From an uncultured Kiritimatiellota bacterium (lineage in GTDB: Bacteria > Verrucomicrobiota > Kiritimatiellia > RFP12 > UBA1067), in the NCBI GenBank assembly GCA_934635045.1, contig CAKTZA010000059.1, forward strand, positions 1-24,706: a stretch of 24,706 nt of DNA, given 5' to 3'. The notes under the pieces are model-generated. The model did no database searches. It saw only the letters and a program-made list of their open reading frames with translations, and was not told the DNA's origin. Shown piece after piece: positions 1 to 7,966 of this stretch. The position numbers were made by a program, and so were the translations under genes. Each line of letters opens with the position of its first letter. Position 1 is the stretch's first letter.

Positions 1-103
1 AACGGCAAAATCGATGAAAACCGCGCGAGGCCTCGCGAGGGTTCGGTAGCCATTTCCAAAACCGGGGATAATCCAGGTTGCATGGCCCGTCGCGGCGAGC
101 CCA

Positions 104-117
104 TTTTTTGGTATAAT
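104..117 (+). promoter_or_regulatory. Extended -10 promoter for the flavin-reductase-like gene
   Basis: A run of six T is followed by GG and a perfect TATAAT at 112-117. No convincing -35 lies 16-18 nt upstream, so this looks like an extended -10 promoter of the form that recurs through the window. Transcription from about 124 would give a 5' leader of about 75 nt before the ATG at 200. The stretch upstream (1-103) shows only a 14-nt GC palindrome at 24-37 and no gene I can support. Confidence 0.6.
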
Positions 118-199
118 TCGCCCCGAATGATTTTTGGCGAGGGTGTCGCGTTGCCTGAAACGGGAAATGCGCAGCACCAAACAATCAGGAGGCAACAAA

Positions 200-769
200 A
201 TGAAGAAGAATTTTGGTCCCAAGGCGTGGCTCTATCCGATGCCGGTGCTGATCATCGGCTCGTATGACGAGAACGGAGACGCGGACGCGATGAACGCGGC
301 GTGGGGCGGCATTTCGCTCGAAGACCGCATCTCAATCTGCGTGGACGATGCGCACAAGACGACGGCGAACGTCCTCGCGCGCAAGGCGTTCACGGTGCAC
401 GTCGCGGACGTGAAGAACCTCGTCGCGTGCGACTACGTGGGTTGCGTCTCGGCGAACAAGACGCCCGACAAGCTCGCGAAGACGGGGTGGACGGTCGTGA
501 AGAGCGCGTTCGTCGATGCGCCCGTGATCGAGGACTTGCCGATGGTGCTGGAGTGCGAACTCGTGAGCTACGACACGTCCGACTGCCGGATGGTCGGCAA
601 GATTGTCAACGTCGGCATCGACGCATCCGTGCTGACGGCGGACGGCAAGGTTGATGTCGCGCGGTTCGCGCCAATCACGTTCGATCCCGTCAACCACGTC
701 TACCACAGGCTCGGCGAAGCCGTCGGCGCGGCGTTCAAGGCCGGGCTCGCACTGTCCGCCCGTGCATGA
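200..769 (+). CDS. Flavin reductase-like FMN-binding protein (DIM6/NTAB family)
   Basis: This is a 189-residue protein of the flavin reductase-like family, small FMN-binding split-barrel proteins, many of which reduce flavin with NAD(P)H. The N-terminal KAWLYPMPVLIIGSYDENG, then the MNAAWGG segment and ISICVDDAHKTTANV, match the family pattern in which the phosphate of FMN is bound near the N-terminus. The C-terminal NHVYHRLGEAVG is also family-like. I chose ATG 200 because AGGAGG lies 8 nt upstream. The reading frame is open further upstream to an ATG at 134, but that extension has no Shine-Dalgarno and no family resemblance. The gene has its own promoter at 104-117 and is followed after 74 nt by uvrB without an obvious second promoter, so the two may be co-transcribed. 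The substrate and electron acceptor cannot be read from the sequence. Confidence 0.82.
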   Translation: MKKNFGPKAWLYPMPVLIIGSYDENGDADAMNAAWGGISLEDRISICVDDAHKTTANVLARKAFTVHVADVKNLVACDYVGCVSANKTPDKLAKTGWTVVKSAFVDAPVIEDLPMVLECELVSYDTSDCRMVGKIVNVGIDASVLTADGKVDVARFAPITFDPVNHVYHRLGEAVGAAFKAGLALSARA

Positions 770-843
770 GAAAACTGACGAGCCGAGGGATCGTGGGCTG
801 TCGCCCTGTTTCCTGAAACGGAGCGTGCGCGGCGACCGACAAT

Positions 844-2895
844 ATGGACAGCATCTTCAAGCTCAAGTCGAAGTTCAAGCCGACAGGCGACCAGCCGGAG
901 GCGATTCAGGCGCTTCTGAACGGCCTGAAGCGCGGTGACGACCGGCTCGTCCTGCGGGGCGTGACCGGGTCGGGCAAGACGTTCACGATGGCGAACCTGA
1001 TTCAGCGGTGGAACCGTCCGACCCTCATCCTCTCGCACAACAAGACGTTGGCCGCGCAGCTCTTCGCCGAACTGAAGGAGTTCTTCCCCGAAAACGCCGT
1101 CGAGTACTTCATCAGCTACTACGACTATTATCAGCCTGAGGCGTACATCCCGCAGACGGACACCTACATCGAGAAGGACGCCGCGATCAACGAGGAGATC
1201 GAGCGCTATCGCCTCGCCGCGACGAACGCCCTCATCGCGCGCCGCGACGTAATCGTCGTCTCGTCTGTGAGCTGCATCTACGGCCTCGGCGAGTCCGACG
1301 AGTATCGCGACCTCGCCGTGCGGATCAATGTCGGCGGCGAGGTCGAAGGAAAAAGTAAGAAGGAAGAAGGAAGAAGTGCGGAAAAGGGAAGAAGCGGATT
1401 GATTGCCCGCCTCATTGAGGCGCAGTACGTGCGCAACGACTATGACTTCGCGCCGGGTGTCTTCCGTGTGCGCGGCGATGTCGTCGACATCTTTCCCGCC
1501 TACGAGACGAAGGCGCTGCGCGTCGAGTTCTTCGGCGACGAGGTGGACTCGATCCGCGAACTCGATCCGCTGACGGGCAAGTGCGGCGTGTCGATGCCGG
1601 CGGCGGTTGTCACGCCCGCGAAGCAGTTCGTGATGGGCAAGGACCGCTTCGAGGCGGCATTTGCGCGCATCGAGGCGGAACTCGCCGACCGGCTGAAGTT
1701 CTTCGCGTCGAAGGGCAAACTGCTGGAGGCGCAGCGCCTGAAGGAGCGCACCGAATACGACATCGAGATGATGCGCGAGCTCGGATACTGCAACGGCATC
1801 GAGAACTATTCGCGTCCCCTCACCGGACGCGCGCCGGGGACGGCGGGCGAATGCCTTATCGACTACTTCCCGGACGACTTTCTCACCATTATCGACGAGA
1901 GCCACGTCTCGGTGCCGCAGATCCGCGCGATGTACAACGGCGATCAGGCGCGCAAGCAGAAGCTTGTCGACTACGGCTTCCGCCTGCCGAGCGCGAAGGA
2001 CAACCGTCCGCTCACGTTCGACGAGTTCAACGCGAAGGTTAGGCAGATCGTCTACTGTTCGGCGACGCCGGGCGACTACGAGTATGCCGAGGCGCAGACG
2101 GTGGCGGAGCAGGTGATTCGTCCGACGGGGCTCCTCGACCCGGTCATCGAGCTTCGCCCGCTCAAGAACCAGGTCGACGACCTCATCGCCGAAATCGACC
2201 GCGTCGTGAAGGACGGCGACCGCGTGTTCGTGACGACGCTCACGAAGCGCTCCTCCGAAGACCTCACGCACTACCTGCACGAGGCGGGCATCCGCGTCGA
2301 GTACCTGCATTCGGACATCGACGCGATCGAACGTGTCGCAATCCTTCAGCGGCTGCGCAAGGGCGAGTTCGACGTCCTCGTGGGCATCAACCTCCTGCGC
2401 GAGGGGCTGGACCTGCCGGAGGTCGCGCTCGTCGCGATTCTCGATGCGGACAAGGAGGGCTTCCTGCGCTCGACGACGTCGCTCGTGCAGACGGCGGGCC
2501 GCACGGCGCGCCATGAGAAGGGGCGCGTCATCCTCTACTGCGACCACAAGACGGACGCGATTCGCGACCTGCTGCGCATCACGAAGGCGCACCGCGCGAA
2601 ACAGATCGCCTACAACGAGGCGCACCACATTACGCCGCATTCCGTCAAGCGCGCGATCAACGAGTCGTCGTATGTGTTCAAGAGCGGAAAAGTGGAGCAC
2701 GCGAAAGGCGGAAAGGCGAAGGCGGACGCGGCGGAGATTTCGTCGACGGATCTCGTCGAAGAGCTGACCCGCGACATGCTGCAGGCGGCGGACAACCTCG
2801 AATTCGAGCGCGCGGCCTACTTGCGCGACCAGATCGCCGAGCTGAAGAAGGGACGCCCCGCGTCGCGCAAAGGGGGCGCGGCTTTTATGGTATAA
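844..2895 (+). CDS. uvrB: UvrABC excision nuclease subunit B
   Basis: UvrB is the damage-verification helicase-like subunit of nucleotide excision repair. It is loaded by UvrA and recruits UvrC. The 683-residue protein has the full architecture: GDQPEAI near residue 16, Walker A GVTGSGKT at 39-46, the beta-hairpin motif YYDYYQPEAYIP at 92-103, DESHVSVPQ, the C-terminal helicase motifs (GINLLREGLDLPEV, QTAGRTARH) and a C-terminal UVR domain with FERAAYLRDQI. Start ATG 844 gives the usual MDSIFKL-type N-terminus, but no Shine-Dalgarno is evident. Residues about 168-185 (GKSKKEEGRSAEKGRSG) are an extra charged stretch absent from the E. coli protein as I recall it. It is encoded by a purine-rich heptamer array (see 1350-1377) at the start of the region corresponding to UvrA-contacting domain 2. 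The TAA stop lies inside the -10 hexamer of the purL promoter. Confidence 0.97.
   Translation: MDSIFKLKSKFKPTGDQPEAIQALLNGLKRGDDRLVLRGVTGSGKTFTMANLIQRWNRPTLILSHNKTLAAQLFAELKEFFPENAVEYFISYYDYYQPEAYIPQTDTYIEKDAAINEEIERYRLAATNALIARRDVIVVSSVSCIYGLGESDEYRDLAVRINVGGEVEGKSKKEEGRSAEKGRSGLIARLIEAQYVRNDYDFAPGVFRVRGDVVDIFPAYETKALRVEFFGDEVDSIRELDPLTGKCGVSMPAAVVTPAKQFVMGKDRFEAAFARIEAELADRLKFFASKGKLLEAQRLKERTEYDIEMMRELGYCNGIENYSRPLTGRAPGTAGECLIDYFPDDFLTIIDESHVSVPQIRAMYNGDQARKQKLVDYGFRLPSAKDNRPLTFDEFNAKVRQIVYCSATPGDYEYAEAQTVAEQVIRPTGLLDPVIELRPLKNQVDDLIAEIDRVVKDGDRVFVTTLTKRSSEDLTHYLHEAGIRVEYLHSDIDAIERVAILQRLRKGEFDVLVGINLLREGLDLPEVALVAILDADKEGFLRSTTSLVQTAGRTARHEKGRVILYCDHKTDAIRDLLRITKAHRAKQIAYNEAHHITPHSVKRAINESSYVFKSGKVEHAKGGKAKADAAEISSTDLVEELTRDMLQAADNLEFERAAYLRDQIAELKKGRPASRKGGAAFMV
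1350..1377 (+). repeat. In-frame heptamer array inside uvrB
   Basis: Four consecutive 7-nt units are present: one AAAAAGT, two AAGAAGG and one AAGAAGT. A looser purine stretch follows to about 1400. Bases 1350-1374 are identical over 25 nt to the reverse complement of 7533-7557, the array between tRNA-Ser and tilS. The element is A/G-rich in a GC-rich gene and adds roughly 14-17 residues without breaking the frame. A gain or loss of one heptamer would shift the frame of uvrB. Confidence 0.85.
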
Positions 2896-2896
2896 T
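2883..2896 (+). promoter_or_regulatory. purL promoter overlapping the uvrB stop codon
   Basis: TTTTATGG precedes a perfect TATAAT at 2891-2896, 32 nt before the purL ATG. The uvrB stop TAA (2893-2895) is inside the hexamer, so the last UvrB residues (AFMV) are encoded by the promoter itself. No -35 is evident. The purL ribosome site AAGGAGA is at 2914-2920. Confidence 0.65.
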
Positions 2897-2928
2897 ACGC
2901 GAAAAACGATTTCAAGGAGAGAAAACTC

Positions 2929-5900
2929 ATGGTTCTTCTGCTGGGTTCCGATGCCTATTCACCGTTCCGACTCGACGCCCTCAAGGCGGCGATCGCCAAA
3001 GCCGACCCGACGCTTGGGCCGCTCGCGATTGACGCGAAGTGGGTCTATGCGCTGGAGCTCGCCGACGCGCCGGTCGACTCGCGCGAGCTCGCCCGCGCGG
3101 CGGAGCTCCTGAACGCCGAGGGCAGCTGCGACGGGGCCGACTTCTACATGACGCCGCGCAAGGGCACGATCTCGCCCTGGAGCTCGAAGGCGACGGACAT
3201 CTTCCGCAACTGCGGGCTGAAGTCGATCCGGCGCGTTGAGCGGGGCGTGCGGTTCCGCGTGACGAAATGCGGCGTGCACACGCCAGGGACGAGCGGCCGA
3301 GACTTCCCGGAGCGCGCTGCGCTTTCGCCGGCGGCCCTTGCCGCGCTCTACGACAAGATGACCGAGGGCGTCTACGACGACCTTTCCGACCTCTTTGACG
3401 TCGCCGAGCCGAAGCCGGGCCGCACGTATGACGTCCTGAAGAAGGGTGTCGAGGCGATCCGCGAGGCGAACGCGGAAATCGGCCTCGCGATTTCCGAGCC
3501 GGAGATGAAGTACCTCGCGGCGAGCTTCAAGAAGGCGAAGCGCAACCCGACGGACGCCGAGCTCGTCATGTTCGGGCAGGTGAACTCCGAGCACTGCCGC
3601 CACAAGATCTTCGGCGCCGAGTTCGTCATCGACGGCAAGAAACAGGCGAAGAGCCTCTTCGAGATGATCAAGAACACGCACCAGAAGCGTCCGCAGGACA
3701 CGCTCTCGGCCTACAGGGACAACTCGGCCGTCGTGGCGGGCTTCAAGACGGACGTCTTCTCGATCGATCCCGCGACGAACGCCTATTCCTTCAAGAGGGA
3801 CCAGCTCGACCAGCTCATGAAGGTTGAGACGCACAACCACCCGACGGCGATCTCGCCGTTCCCGGGCGCGGCGACGGGCGTCGGCGGCGAGATCCGCGAC
3901 GAGGCGGCGACGGGCACGGGCTCTCGGACGGTTGCGGGCATCTGCGGCTTCATGGTGTCGAACCTGCGCATTCCGGGCTTCCCCCAGCCGTGGGAGCGCG
4001 TCTACGCCGACTTCCCGACGCGCCTCGCGACGCCGCTGCAGATCATGACGGAAGGCCCGCTGGGCGGTGCGGCGTTCGGCAACGAGTTCGGCCGTCCCCA
4101 GCTCTGCGGGTTCTTCCGCACGTACGAGGGCGAGGTCGCGGGCGAGCTTCGGGGCTACCACAAGCCGATCATGCTGGCGGGCGGCATGGGCGTCATCCGC
4201 CGCAGTCAGGTGCAGAAGAAGGACGTCACGGTCGGCGCGCTGATCGTGCAGATCGGCGGTCCGGCGATGCGCATCGGCCTTGGCGGCGGCGCGGCGAGCT
4301 CGATGATGACGGGCACGAACTCCGAGGCCCTCGACTTCAACTCCGTCCAGCGCGGCAACGCCGAGATGCAGCGCCGCTGCCAGGGCGTCATCGACGCCTG
4401 CTCGTCGCTCGGCAAGGCGAACCCGATCCTCTCCGTCCACGACATCGGCGCGGGCGGCCTCTCCAACGGCTGCCCCGAGCTCGTCGAGGCGACGGGCGGG
4501 CGGTTCGAGCTGCGCGCGGTGCACAACGAGGAGCGCTCGATGAGCCCGATGGAGATCTGGTGCTGTGAGGCGCAGGAGCGGTACGTCCTCGCGCTCCGTC
4601 CGGAGGCGAAGGGCTTCTTCGAGTCGCTGTGCGCGCGCGAGCGGTGCCCGGTCGCGTTCATCGGCGTCGCGACGGGCGACGGGCAGCTCGTCCTCCACGA
4701 CAGCCACTTCGGCGACAACCCGATCGACATGGACATCAAGGTGCTGCTCGGCAAGCCGCCGCGCATGGTGCGCAAGGTGAAGCGCACGAAGCAGAAACGC
4801 CTCGCGACGAGCTTCGAGGGCGTGAAGCCGATCGACGCCCTGACGCGCGTCCTGCATTTGCCGGCCGTCGCGGACAAGACGTTCCTCGTCACGATTACCG
4901 ACCGCACCGTCACGGGCCGCGTCGCGCGCGACCAGATGGTCGGCAAGTTCCAGCTGCCGGCGGCGGACTGCGCTGTGACGACGATGGGCTACACGACGTT
5001 CAACGGACAGGCGATGGCGACGGGCGAGCGCACGCCGGTCGCGCTGCTCGACGGCCCGGCGTCCGGCCGGCTCGCGATCGCCGAGGCGATCACGAACCTC
5101 GCGGCGGCGGACGTCGGCGACATTTCGCAGATCCGCCTCTCGGCGAACTGGATGGCCCCGTGCGGCGAGCCGGGCGAGGACGCGATTCTCTACGACACCG
5201 TGCAGGAGGTGGGGCTGAAGTTCTGCCCGAAGCTCGGCGTGTCCATCCCCGTCGGCAAGGACAGCTGTTCGATGCACACGGTCTGGCAGGACCGGAAGGG
5301 CGAGGAGAAGAAGCAGGTCGCGCCGCTCTCGCTCGTCGTCTCGTCGTTCGCGCCGGTGAAGGACGTGCGTCTCACGCTCACGCCCGACCTGAAGGCCGAC
5401 CCGCGCGGCGAGGGCTCCGTGCTCGTCTACGTCAACCTCGCGCCGAAGGGCGAGGCCCCGCTCGGCGCGACGGCGCTCGCGCAGGTCTACGGCCAGCTCG
5501 GCGACACGCACGCGGACGCGGACGCCGCGCTCCTGAAGCGCTTCTTCCACGCGATGCAGACGGTCGTGCGCGACAAGCTCGCGCTCGCCTACCACGACCG
5601 GTCGGACGGCGGCCTCGTCGTCACGCTCGCGGAGATGGCGATCACGGGCGGGCGCGGCCTCGTCGCGAAGCTCCCCGACGGCGATGCGCTGGAGCAGCTC
5701 TTCAACGAGCAGCCGGGCGCCGTCCTGCAGGTGCGCGAGAAGTACCTTGGCCAGGTGCTGGCGGTCTTCCGCGCCGCGCGCGTCCCCGCCGAGGCCATCG
5801 GCGCGGCGCTTGCGACGAGCCGCACGTTCGAGATCTTCGTCGGCGCGCGGCAGGCGATCAAGACCGACATCACGTACCTCCGCCGCTGCTGGTCGGAGAC

Positions 5901-6828
5901 GACGTACCGCATGCAGGCCCTGCGCGACAACCCGGTCTCGGCGCGCGAGGAGTACGACAACGCGCTCGACGACCTCAACCCCGGCCTGAGCTTCAAGCTG
6001 ACGTTCGATCCGGACGAAAACCTGAACGGACGGGATGTCGGGCCGTCCCGCACCCCTGCCCAAGGAGCTGCTCCGAAACTGGCCGTCTTGCGCGAGCAGG
6101 GCGTCAACGGGCACATCGAGATGGCGGCGGCGTTCGCGCTCGCGGGCTTCGACTGCCAGGACGTCCACATGTCCGACCTCATCGCGGGGCGCGTTGACCT
6201 CCGGGACTTCCGAGGGCTCGTCGCGTGCGGCGGCTTCAGCTACGGCGACGTGCTCGGCGCGGGCTCCGGCTGGGCGCGCTCGATCCTCTACAACGACCGC
6301 CTGCGCGAAATGTTCAAGGCGTTCTTCCACCGTCCCGACACGTTCTCGCTCGGCGTCTGCAACGGCTGCCAGATGCTCTCGCAGCTGAAGGACATCATCC
6401 CCGGCGCGGAGAAGTGGCCGAAGTTCGTGAAGAACATCTCCGAGCAGTTCGAGGCGCGCTACGCGACGGTCGAGATCGAGGAGTCCCCGTCGATCTTCTT
6501 CCGGGGCATGGCGGGCTCGCGCCTGCCGATCGCGGTCGCGCACGGCGAGGGCCGCGTGTGGACGGATGGGTTCGCGCCCGCGCCGTGCGCCGCGCACTAC
6601 GTCGACAACTACGGGCACGCGACGACGCGCTATCCGTACAACCCGAACGGCTCGCTCGGCGGGCAGACGGCGTTCACGACGGCGGACGGCCGCGCGACGA
6701 TCATGATGCCGCACCCGGAGCGCGGCTTCCGCGCCTGCCAGCTCAGCTACAACCCCGGCGTCTTCCGGCTGAACGGCCCGTGGATGCGCATGTTCCAGAA
6801 CGCCTACGCCTTTGCGATGGGGCTGTGA
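2929..6828 (+). CDS. purL: Phosphoribosylformylglycinamidine synthase, large single-chain type
   Basis: PurL makes formylglycinamidine ribonucleotide from FGAR, glutamine and ATP, the fourth step of de novo purine synthesis, in the cytosol. At 1299 residues this is the single-chain form typical of proteobacteria and eukaryotes (about 1300 residues), not the PurS/PurL/PurQ split form. The synthase half carries NSEHCRHKIF near residue 220 and VETHNHPTAISPFPGA near 298. The C-terminal glutaminase has the nucleophile in GVCNGCQML (Cys1144) and the His-Glu pair in PHPER (His1262, Glu1264), with HGEGR before it. The linker before VLREQGVNGH (about residues 1036-1045) is Gly/Pro-rich. ATG 2929 has AAGGAGA about 8 nt upstream. 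The gene ends 27 nt from the convergent tilS. A second purine gene, purC, lies about 8 kb downstream under a similar promoter. Confidence 0.97.
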   Translation: MVLLLGSDAYSPFRLDALKAAIAKADPTLGPLAIDAKWVYALELADAPVDSRELARAAELLNAEGSCDGADFYMTPRKGTISPWSSKATDIFRNCGLKSIRRVERGVRFRVTKCGVHTPGTSGRDFPERAALSPAALAALYDKMTEGVYDDLSDLFDVAEPKPGRTYDVLKKGVEAIREANAEIGLAISEPEMKYLAASFKKAKRNPTDAELVMFGQVNSEHCRHKIFGAEFVIDGKKQAKSLFEMIKNTHQKRPQDTLSAYRDNSAVVAGFKTDVFSIDPATNAYSFKRDQLDQLMKVETHNHPTAISPFPGAATGVGGEIRDEAATGTGSRTVAGICGFMVSNLRIPGFPQPWERVYADFPTRLATPLQIMTEGPLGGAAFGNEFGRPQLCGFFRTYEGEVAGELRGYHKPIMLAGGMGVIRRSQVQKKDVTVGALIVQIGGPAMRIGLGGGAASSMMTGTNSEALDFNSVQRGNAEMQRRCQGVIDACSSLGKANPILSVHDIGAGGLSNGCPELVEATGGRFELRAVHNEERSMSPMEIWCCEAQERYVLALRPEAKGFFESLCARERCPVAFIGVATGDGQLVLHDSHFGDNPIDMDIKVLLGKPPRMVRKVKRTKQKRLATSFEGVKPIDALTRVLHLPAVADKTFLVTITDRTVTGRVARDQMVGKFQLPAADCAVTTMGYTTFNGQAMATGERTPVALLDGPASGRLAIAEAITNLAAADVGDISQIRLSANWMAPCGEPGEDAILYDTVQEVGLKFCPKLGVSIPVGKDSCSMHTVWQDRKGEEKKQVAPLSLVVSSFAPVKDVRLTLTPDLKADPRGEGSVLVYVNLAPKGEAPLGATALAQVYGQLGDTHADADAALLKRFFHAMQTVVRDKLALAYHDRSDGGLVVTLAEMAITGGRGLVAKLPDGDALEQLFNEQPGAVLQVREKYLGQVLAVFRAARVPAEAIGAALATSRTFEIFVGARQAIKTDITYLRRCWSETTYRMQALRDNPVSAREEYDNALDDLNPGLSFKLTFDPDENLNGRDVGPSRTPAQGAAPKLAVLREQGVNGHIEMAAAFALAGFDCQDVHMSDLIAGRVDLRDFRGLVACGGFSYGDVLGAGSGWARSILYNDRLREMFKAFFHRPDTFSLGVCNGCQMLSQLKDIIPGAEKWPKFVKNISEQFEARYATVEIEESPSIFFRGMAGSRLPIAVAHGEGRVWTDGFAPAPCAAHYVDNYGHATTRYPYNPNGSLGGQTAFTTADGRATIMMPHPERGFRACQLSYNPGVFRLNGPWMRMFQNAYAFAMGL

Positions 6829-6855
6829 ACGTGCGCGCGTGACGCGCCGGCGCGG

Positions 6856-7515
6856 CTAAGCCGTTGCCGGGCGCCGCGCGCTGAGCACGAAGAGATGCTC
6901 GACGAGATGCGGGTCGAGCGTCCTTTCGAGAAACGGGATGACCTCGTGGCGGACGCGGTTGCGCTCGATTGACGTGTCGCCGTTCGAGGCGTCCTCGCGC
7001 CAGCTCTCGCCGTACTTCTCGAGATAGGCCCTGAGTTCGGCGTCGCGGCAGCCCAGGAGGGGGCGGACGAAGCGGATGGGGCCGACTTCGCTCGTCTCGC
7101 GCAGGCCGCAGAGCGAGGCGCGGCGGAGCTTCATGAGAAAGGTCTCCGCCACATCGTCCATGTGATGCCCCGTCGCGATGGCGTCGAGCTTCAGCGTCTT
7201 CATGCACCGCGCGAAGAAGGCGAGGCGGACGCGCCGCGCGGCCATTTCCAGCGACTCGCCGCGTCGTCGCGTCACCGTCGCGTGCGTGCCCCTGAAGGGG
7301 AGGCCGAGCCGCTTCGCGAGATTGCGCACGAAGCGGTATTCCTCTTTCGACTCCTCGCGCAGCCCGTGGTCGACGTGCAGGACGACGAAGCGTTCGGCGG
7401 CGTTCTTCTTCTTCCCGCCCTTGGTGAGGAGAAAGGCCAGCGCCACGGAATCGGAGCCGCCCGAAACGGCCAGCCCAATACGCCCGGAAGGAAGGATGGA
7501 ACGGTTGATCTTCAG
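6856..7515 (-). CDS. tilS: tRNA(Ile)-lysidine synthase, short form, non-canonical start
   Basis: TilS adds lysine to C34 of the CAU-anticodon tRNA-Ile so that it reads AUA. The ATP-binding PP-loop SGGSDS is read at 7464-7447, followed by HVDHGLREES, ATGHHMDDVAETFLMKL, RPLLGC and a family-like NRVRHEVIPFLE near the C-terminus. No ATG, GTG or TTG lies in frame before the PP-loop. The first canonical codon (GTG 7446) falls inside the motif and would remove it. The frame is open back to a TAA at 7551-7549, and a CTG at 7515 with GGGGG seven nt upstream is my tentative start, giving 219 residues. That is much shorter than E. coli TilS (432) because the C-terminal tRNA-binding domains are absent. 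It may be a minimal functional enzyme or a gene damaged at its 5' end by the adjacent repeat. Confidence 0.75.
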   Translation of the reverse strand: MKINRSILPSGRIGLAVSGGSDSVALAFLLTKGGKKKNAAERFVVLHVDHGLREESKEEYRFVRNLAKRLGLPFRGTHATVTRRRGESLEMAARRVRLAFFARCMKTLKLDAIATGHHMDDVAETFLMKLRRASLCGLRETSEVGPIRFVRPLLGCRDAELRAYLEKYGESWREDASNGDTSIERNRVRHEVIPFLERTLDPHLVEHLFVLSARRPATA

Positions 7516-7529
7516 CTTCGCGCCCCCTA

Positions 7530-7582
7530 ACCTCTTCCTTCTTCCTTCTTACTTTTTACTTTTTACTTTTTACTTTTTACTT
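7530..7582 (-). repeat. Heptamer array between tRNA-Ser and tilS
   Basis: Read on the minus strand, this contains more than four AAAAAGT units followed by two AAGAAGG units and AAGAGGT. It is the longest heptamer array in the window, and its inner 25 nt recur inverted inside uvrB. It occupies the leader immediately before the tilS reading frame and includes an in-frame TAA. The GGAAG/GAGG stretches could mimic Shine-Dalgarno sites. Confidence 0.85.
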
Positions 7583-7592
7583 GCCTTGCCAT

Positions 7593-7682
7593 TGGCGGAG
7601 GGGGGGGGATTCGAACCCCCGGTGGACTTGCGCCCACACAACCTTTCCAAGGTTGCACCATCGACCACTCGGACACCCCTCC
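7593..7682 (-). tRNA. tRNA-Ser (GGA)
   Basis: This is a 90-nt class II tRNA with acceptor stem GGAGGGG/CCCCTCC, discriminator G and an encoded CCA. The anticodon arm is CAACC-TTGGAAA-GGTTG, giving anticodon GGA (plus-strand 7646-7648). It has a long variable arm and a T loop GTTCGAATC. It is the third and last gene of a tRNA trio. Confidence 0.95.
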
Positions 7683-7703
7683 AGTCATGGTTTTGCCTTC
7701 GTT

Positions 7704-7789
7704 TGGTGCCAGAGGCGGGACTCGAACCCGCACATACTCACGTATAGCAGATTTTGAGTCTGCCGCGGCTGCCATTACGCCACCCTGGC
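7704..7789 (-). tRNA. tRNA-Leu (CAA)
   Basis: This is an 86-nt class II tRNA. The acceptor stem GCCAGGG pairs with CTCTGGC, the discriminator is A, and CCA is encoded. The anticodon stem GCAGA/TCTGC encloses the loop CTCAAAA, giving anticodon CAA for UUG codons. It has a long variable arm and a GTTCGAGTC T loop. It lies 6 nt after tRNA-Gly and 21 nt before tRNA-Ser. Confidence 0.95.
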
Positions 7790-7795
7790 GTGCCT

Positions 7796-7869
7796 TGGAG
7801 CGGGCGAAGGGAATCGAACCCTCGTAGCCAGCTTGGAAGGCTGGAGCTCTGCCATTGAGCTACGCCCGC
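7796..7869 (-). tRNA. tRNA-Gly (TCC)
   Basis: This is a 74-nt tRNA including an encoded CCA. The acceptor stem is GCGGGCG/CGCCCGC and the anticodon arm CCAGC/GCTGG holds the loop CTTCCAA, giving anticodon TCC. The T arm is GAGGGTTCGATTCCCTT. It is the first gene of the minus-strand trio, about 23 nt from the promoter at 7892-7920. Confidence 0.95.
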
Positions 7870-7891
7870 ATGCCAAACGAAAACAGGGAGA

Positions 7892-7920
7892 AGTATATCA
7901 TATTTCGTGCGGCGAAACAA
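7892..7920 (-). promoter_or_regulatory. tRNA-operon promoter (minus strand)
   Basis: On the minus strand, TTGTTT (7920-7915) is separated by exactly 17 nt from TATACT (7897-7892), a standard sigma-70 layout. It is divergent from the malic enzyme promoter. It would transcribe tRNA-Gly, tRNA-Leu and tRNA-Ser and could read through into tilS. Confidence 0.65.
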
Positions 7921-7926
7921 CGGGGG

Positions 7927-7939
7927 TTTTTGATATAAT
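7927..7939 (+). promoter_or_regulatory. Malic enzyme promoter
   Basis: Five T, then GA, then TATAAT at 7934-7939, 27 nt before the ATG at 7967. It has the same T-run plus -10 shape as the other promoters in the window, with no clear -35. It sits back to back with the tRNA promoter. Confidence 0.6.
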
Positions 7940-7966
7940 ACGCAAAAAGCCAAATAGGACGAAATC

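Noticed and set aside
24..37. Perfect 14-nt palindrome CGCGAGGCCTCGCG
   Set aside because: It is short and GC-only in a GC-rich genome. No second copy or nearby partner supports a function.
700..2700. 666-codon open frame on the minus strand opposite uvrB
   Set aside because: Its protein is dominated by Arg, Val, Asp and Leu in runs, has no family motif, and mirrors the codon bias of uvrB. It is a shadow frame.
2959..6714. 1251-codon open frame on the minus strand opposite purL
   Set aside because: Arg/His/Asp-rich with no recognisable domains, antisense to a complete purL with all active residues. GC-rich codon use keeps the opposite frame open.
6829..6855. Bidirectional terminator between purL and tilS
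   Set aside because: Only a 5-bp GC stem (GCGCG/CGCGC) could be drawn, with no T-tract on either side.
7515..7592. Heptamer phase variation bringing an ATG at the tRNA-Ser 3' end (7592) into frame with tilS
   Set aside because: I checked the nearest contraction that restores the frame. A TAA within the AAAAAGT units still stops translation before tilS, so the simple switch does not work.
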